Below are positions 61,158 through 64,000 of a stretch of DNA of 64,000 nt, piece after piece. The notes beneath the pieces were generated by a model, which saw nothing but the letters and a program-made list of their open reading frames with translations, had not been told where the DNA came from and made no database searches. This DNA comes from JAQUBU01 sp036677685 (GTDB taxonomy: Bacteria > Bacillota > Syntrophomonadia > Syntrophomonadales > Syntrophomonadaceae), in assembly GCA_036677685.1 (NCBI GenBank), contig JAVBWA010000043.1, positions 86,444-150,443 on the forward strand. The letters run 5' to 3'. The stretch's first letter is position 1; every line of letters starts with the position of its first letter. The translations under genes and the position numbers were made by a program.

Positions 61158-62246
61158 ATGGCAAAGATTGTGGAGGAACCCCGTAAAGCATTTATAACCG
61201 GGAACGAAGCAGTTACCTGGGGCGCTCTGGCGGCAGGAGCCGAAATCATGTTTGGCTATCCGATTACGCCGCAAAACGAGGTTATGCATTACTGGACGCG
61301 GCTGGCCCCTCAATATGGAAAAGGATTTCTCCAAACTGAAGATGAATTATCGGCAGGATTTACGGTGTGCGGGGCGGTGCAGAGCGGCAAGAAGGCCTTT
61401 ACAGCTACTGCCGGGCCGGGCAACGTTCTGATGCAGGAGCCGTTTGGAATGGCTGAAGCCATGCGCTTGCCTCTTTTTGCGGTAATACAGCAAAGAGGCG
61501 GCCCGTCATCCGGTACGGTTGTTTACTCACAGCAGGAAGTTACCCTAACAACCTTTGGCGGCAATGGGGAAGGACATCGTATCGTCTACTCTACAGCCAG
61601 TCACCAGGAAATATTCGACTACACCATCAAGGGGTTTAACACCGCCTGGAAATACCGCTTTCCCACCTTTTTATTAGGCGACGGCTATCAGGCTAAAATG
61701 CGGGAGCCCTTGGAAATGTACAATCCCGAAGATCGCGGCATCGAAATGATAAAGACTTATCCCCTAATTGGGCTTCCGGGACATATCGGCGAAGACCGTG
61801 AGCCGCAGCACCTGTGCAACATATACAGCCTGGAAGAGGAACTATATGAAGTTGTAATGAAGGTATCGGCTGAATATGAAAAAATTAGTCCGGAATTAGT
61901 GGAATTCGAAGAAAAAGAATGTGAAGATGCAGATATTATAGTTTTATCACATGGAGTTGTTTCCCGAGCCGCTGATGATGCGGTCAAGGCACTGCGTGCT
62001 CAGGGCATTAAAGCCGGATATTTTAGACCTATTACCTTGAGACCTTATCCCGAAAAACAACTGCGGGAAGTCATCGCCAAAAGCGGCGCCCGGAAATTGT
62101 TGATCGCTGAATCCGCCTATGGTCAGTTGGAGCGCCTTACCAGACAGGAAATATACGGTGAGACCATAAAGATAGAAACCCTGTTTATGCCTGGGGTAGG
62201 TATTATAGATTATGACATCATCAGCAAAGTCAAAAGCGTTTTATAA
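61158..62246 (+). CDS. korA: 2-oxoacid:ferredoxin oxidoreductase, alpha subunit (KorA/VorB-like)
   Basis: 362 residues from ATG 61158 (MAKIVEEPRKAFITGNEAV). GGGAGG is 13 bases upstream, a little far; ATG 61137 lies before it. Family text: GAEIMFGYPITPQNEVMHYW, GKKAFTATAGPGNVLMQEPFGMAEA and QQRGGPSSGTVVYSQQE. It carries the pyrimidine domain of the thiamine-diphosphate site and the transketolase C-terminal domain (RPITLRPYPEKQLREV). The enzyme decarboxylates a 2-oxoacid to an acyl-CoA and reduces ferredoxin. 2-oxoglutarate or a branched 2-oxoacid are the likely substrates. Confidence 0.92.
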   Translation: MAKIVEEPRKAFITGNEAVTWGALAAGAEIMFGYPITPQNEVMHYWTRLAPQYGKGFLQTEDELSAGFTVCGAVQSGKKAFTATAGPGNVLMQEPFGMAEAMRLPLFAVIQQRGGPSSGTVVYSQQEVTLTTFGGNGEGHRIVYSTASHQEIFDYTIKGFNTAWKYRFPTFLLGDGYQAKMREPLEMYNPEDRGIEMIKTYPLIGLPGHIGEDREPQHLCNIYSLEEELYEVVMKVSAEYEKISPELVEFEEKECEDADIIVLSHGVVSRAADDAVKALRAQGIKAGYFRPITLRPYPEKQLREVIAKSGARKLLIAESAYGQLERLTRQEIYGETIKIETLFMPGVGIIDYDIISKVKSVL

Positions 62247-62263
62247 GGGAGGAGGCAAATAAA

Positions 62264-63019
62264 TTGGGAATGATTGCACCAGTAACACCAAAATCCTGGT
62301 ACCTACCTTCAAAACCACATAAATTTTGTCCCGGCTGCGGACACGGTATCGTATTGAAGGCATTGGGTGAAACCATTGATGAAATGGAGATTCAAGATAA
62401 AGTGGTTTTCGGCTGTGACATCGGATGTTCACTGTTGTCCTGGAACTTTTTTGCCTGTGACAGCACCCAGACCCACCATGGTCGAACAACTCCCGTGATG
62501 GTCGGTATCAAACGCGCCCGGCCTGAATTGGTGACCATAGGCTATATGGGTGATGGCGGCGGATACTCCATAGGTTCCCAGCATCTGCTCAATTCAGCCG
62601 TACGCAACGAGAAAGTGACTCTCATTCTGGTCAACAATACCAACTATGGTATGACCGGCGGACAGATGGCGCCCACCACCCTGCCCGGACAGAAAACCGA
62701 AACCAGCCCATTTGGAAGAGACCCTGAGTTAACCGGCTATCCTACCAAAGGGCCGGAGTTTATAGCGGAACTCACATCAGACAGTGCCTATGTAGCCCGG
62801 GGAACTGTGGCGAAATATAAACAGTTAAAAAGATTTATAAGAAACGCCCTGCGCAACCAGATGGAGGGCAACGGATTTTCTTTTGTTGAAGTTTTATCCA
62901 CCTGTCCTACCAACTGGCGGACCAATGCCCAGCAGACCTGGAACTTCCTGGAGGAACAGATGGAGGCATATTTCCCGGTTGGAGAATTAAAATCTCCCTT
63001 TGGAAAGGGGGACAAGTAA
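62264..63019 (+). CDS. korB: 2-oxoacid:ferredoxin oxidoreductase, beta (TPP-binding) subunit
   Basis: 251 residues from TTG 62264 behind GGGAGGAGG. It has HKFCPGCGHGIVLKALGE, the cluster-type and TPP cysteines DIGCSL, and the TPP-binding GDGGGYSIGSQHLLNSAVR and NNTNYGMTGGQMAPTTLPGQ. Direct partner of the alpha subunit. Confidence 0.93.
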   Translation: MGMIAPVTPKSWYLPSKPHKFCPGCGHGIVLKALGETIDEMEIQDKVVFGCDIGCSLLSWNFFACDSTQTHHGRTTPVMVGIKRARPELVTIGYMGDGGGYSIGSQHLLNSAVRNEKVTLILVNNTNYGMTGGQMAPTTLPGQKTETSPFGRDPELTGYPTKGPEFIAELTSDSAYVARGTVAKYKQLKRFIRNALRNQMEGNGFSFVEVLSTCPTNWRTNAQQTWNFLEEQMEAYFPVGELKSPFGKGDK

Positions 63020-63607
63020 ATGGCACTCATAAAAATCGCTTTAGCCGGAGAAGGCGGGCAGGGTGTGCAATCGATAGCTGAAATATTAGCTGAAGCCGCT
63101 TACAATGAAAACAAGCAAACCATCTACATCCCTAATTTTGGTCTGGAACAACGCGGCGGAGTTTCCATAGCGTTTATTCAATTCAGCGACAAGAGGATTG
63201 GCGCACCTAAATTCAATAAAGCCGATGTTGTAATTGCCTTGAGTGAAAGAGCTGTAGAAAGAACAATCGGCTATTCCGATCAAAACACCCTTTATGTTTA
63301 TGATTCCGGTTTTAAGGTGGATGCCGAAGAGCTTCCCAAAGAAGCTAAAAAAATAATCGGTATTCCGGCCGTTGACACTGCCAATCATGAACTTCATCCG
63401 CGGGTTTTCAACATTATTATTATGGGGGCAGTAATTGGCCTGACCAATGTAGTTAGTTTTGAGGCGGCCAAAGAAGCCCTGGTGCATAAACTGGCCTATA
63501 AATTTGAGAAGAATCCCGACTTGAGGGAACTCAATTTCAAAGCTTTGGAAATTGGCAGAAAAATGGCGGAAGAATCCCTTAAGGAAGGGGTGGCAAACAA
63601 TGCATAA
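63020..63607 (+). CDS. korC: 2-oxoacid:ferredoxin oxidoreductase, gamma subunit
   Basis: 195 residues: IALAGEGGQGVQSIAEILAEAA, YIPNFGLEQRGGVSIAFIQ and NIIIMGAVIGL are the gamma-subunit traits. ATG 63020 follows the korB TAA directly, so they are coupled. Confidence 0.93.
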   Translation: MALIKIALAGEGGQGVQSIAEILAEAAYNENKQTIYIPNFGLEQRGGVSIAFIQFSDKRIGAPKFNKADVVIALSERAVERTIGYSDQNTLYVYDSGFKVDAEELPKEAKKIIGIPAVDTANHELHPRVFNIIIMGAVIGLTNVVSFEAAKEALVHKLAYKFEKNPDLRELNFKALEIGRKMAEESLKEGVANNA

Positions 63608-63869
63608 ACAACAAATGGAAGCACTATCAACACCCATGGAAAAAGCAATTTTTCATATATTTCCAGCTTACTGCAAGGGCTGTGGGCTATGCAAAGAAAA
63701 ATGCCCCAATGATGTCCTGGAATGGTCAGAGAAGCTTGGAGTTTATGGAACCCCAACCGTGAAGCCCAAAGATGATGATAGCTGTATAGCCTGTCAGATA
63801 TGCGAGATGGTATGTCCTGATTGCGCTATATATATAGAAAAGATTCGCAAAAAAAAGTTAAGTGAGTAG
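63600..63869 (+). CDS. korD: 2-oxoacid:ferredoxin oxidoreductase, delta subunit (2[4Fe-4S] ferredoxin)
   Basis: 89 residues from ATG 63600, overlapping korC by eight bases. Two cluster motifs: CKGCGLCKEKCP and CIACQICEMVCPDC. The order alpha-beta-gamma-delta is less common than delta-first. It passes electrons from the TPP subunit to external ferredoxin. Confidence 0.93.
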   Translation: MHKQQMEALSTPMEKAIFHIFPAYCKGCGLCKEKCPNDVLEWSEKLGVYGTPTVKPKDDDSCIACQICEMVCPDCAIYIEKIRKKKLSE

Positions 63870-63886
63870 AAAAAACGATAAAAATC

Positions 63887-63915
63887 TTGACATAGCAAAG
63901 TGGGCATGATAATAT
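63887..63915 (+). promoter_or_regulatory. Strong promoter, probably of an rRNA operon
   Basis: TTGACA (63887-63892), 17-base spacer and TAATAT (63910-63915), with TATAAT at 63913-63918 in a second register. The sequence after it, ending AAAACCGAACAGTAAGACTAAG, resembles the leader seen before 16S rRNA in Bacillota. The rRNA itself is beyond the window. Confidence 0.55.
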
Positions 63916-64000
63916 AATTCTTGCGCGTCAGAGGGAAGAAAACGAAGCGCAAAGCTCTTGATAAAACCGAACAGTAAGACTAAGTGCGAAAAAGCTGATA

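Noticed and set aside
1..64000. CRISPR array or transposon
   Set aside because: No regular spaced repeats, no cas genes, no transposase or integrase. The dispersed element copies are too far apart and differ in length.

Overview
The window looks like chromosome of an anaerobic, motile, endospore-lineage Bacillota, most likely a Clostridia member of the Syntrophomonas type. This is inferred from several things: the conserved order of the large SRP RNA, dnaX, ybaB, recR, yaaL and bofA (bofA is a sporulation gene); strong GGAGG ribosome binding sites with many TTG/GTG starts; and oxygen-sensitive enzymes (2-oxoacid:ferredoxin oxidoreductase, 2-hydroxyacyl-CoA-dehydratase-type proteins). The species assignment is from family knowledge only.

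Layout. 1-12.7 kb: the baseplate half of a contractile injection system (hub, spike, gp25, two J-type wedge proteins, a tail-I protein fused to a propeller-like region, a conserved accessory protein) and a membrane-anchored MORN-repeat protein. 12.9-16.9 kb: a membrane protein with a degenerate class III cyclase domain and a SARP/BTAD-type response regulator. 17.4-21.2 kb: a four-gene unit of the double-cubane-cluster type (two HgdB-like proteins, their ATP-dependent activator, a DUF3343 protein). 21.4-24.4 kb, minus strand: pgeF, a CPA2 antiporter with a nucleotide-binding domain, and a 53-residue zinc ribbon. 24.5-25.7 kb: an HTH/zinc protein and tRNA-Ser(GGA). 26.1-38.4 kb: a complete chemosensory operon (CheA-REC hybrid, CheW, two CheY, CheB, CheR, CheX-like, two MCPs, a small protein, a FIST sensor). 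39.2-44.9 kb: xdhC, fmdE, DUF364 and a FecCD-type ABC importer, probably for molybdenum/tungsten handling. 45.3-48.8 kb: a SprA-like putative metalloprotease and a flagellin carrying an internal HExxH peptidase domain (flagellinolysin type). 49.0-52.9 kb: SRP RNA, dnaX, ybaB, recR, yaaL, bofA. 52.9-60.0 kb, minus strand: a 2100-residue exported SBBP/DUF11/stalk-domain protein and a small membrane protein. 60.4-63.9 kb: a P-loop protein and the korABCD oxidoreductase. The last 110 bases look like a strong promoter and leader of an rRNA operon.

The most unusual feature is a dispersed, highly structured intergenic element present in 11 copies between 5.0 and 43.7 kb. The full form is about 187 bp. 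It starts TAACGAGGCG, folds into at least four stems, always lies in the same orientation as the surrounding genes, and in several cases starts on or overlaps the stop codon of the upstream gene. Changes between copies preserve pairing mostly as G-U pairs, which points to selection at the RNA level. A short form lacks one 55-bp two-hairpin module exactly between two TGTGTTG direct repeats. No transposase is linked to it and I do not recognise it as a named family.

The gene sets fit a motile anaerobe that senses its surroundings through a dedicated chemosensory array, carries a proteolytic flagellar filament, and deploys a contractile particle.
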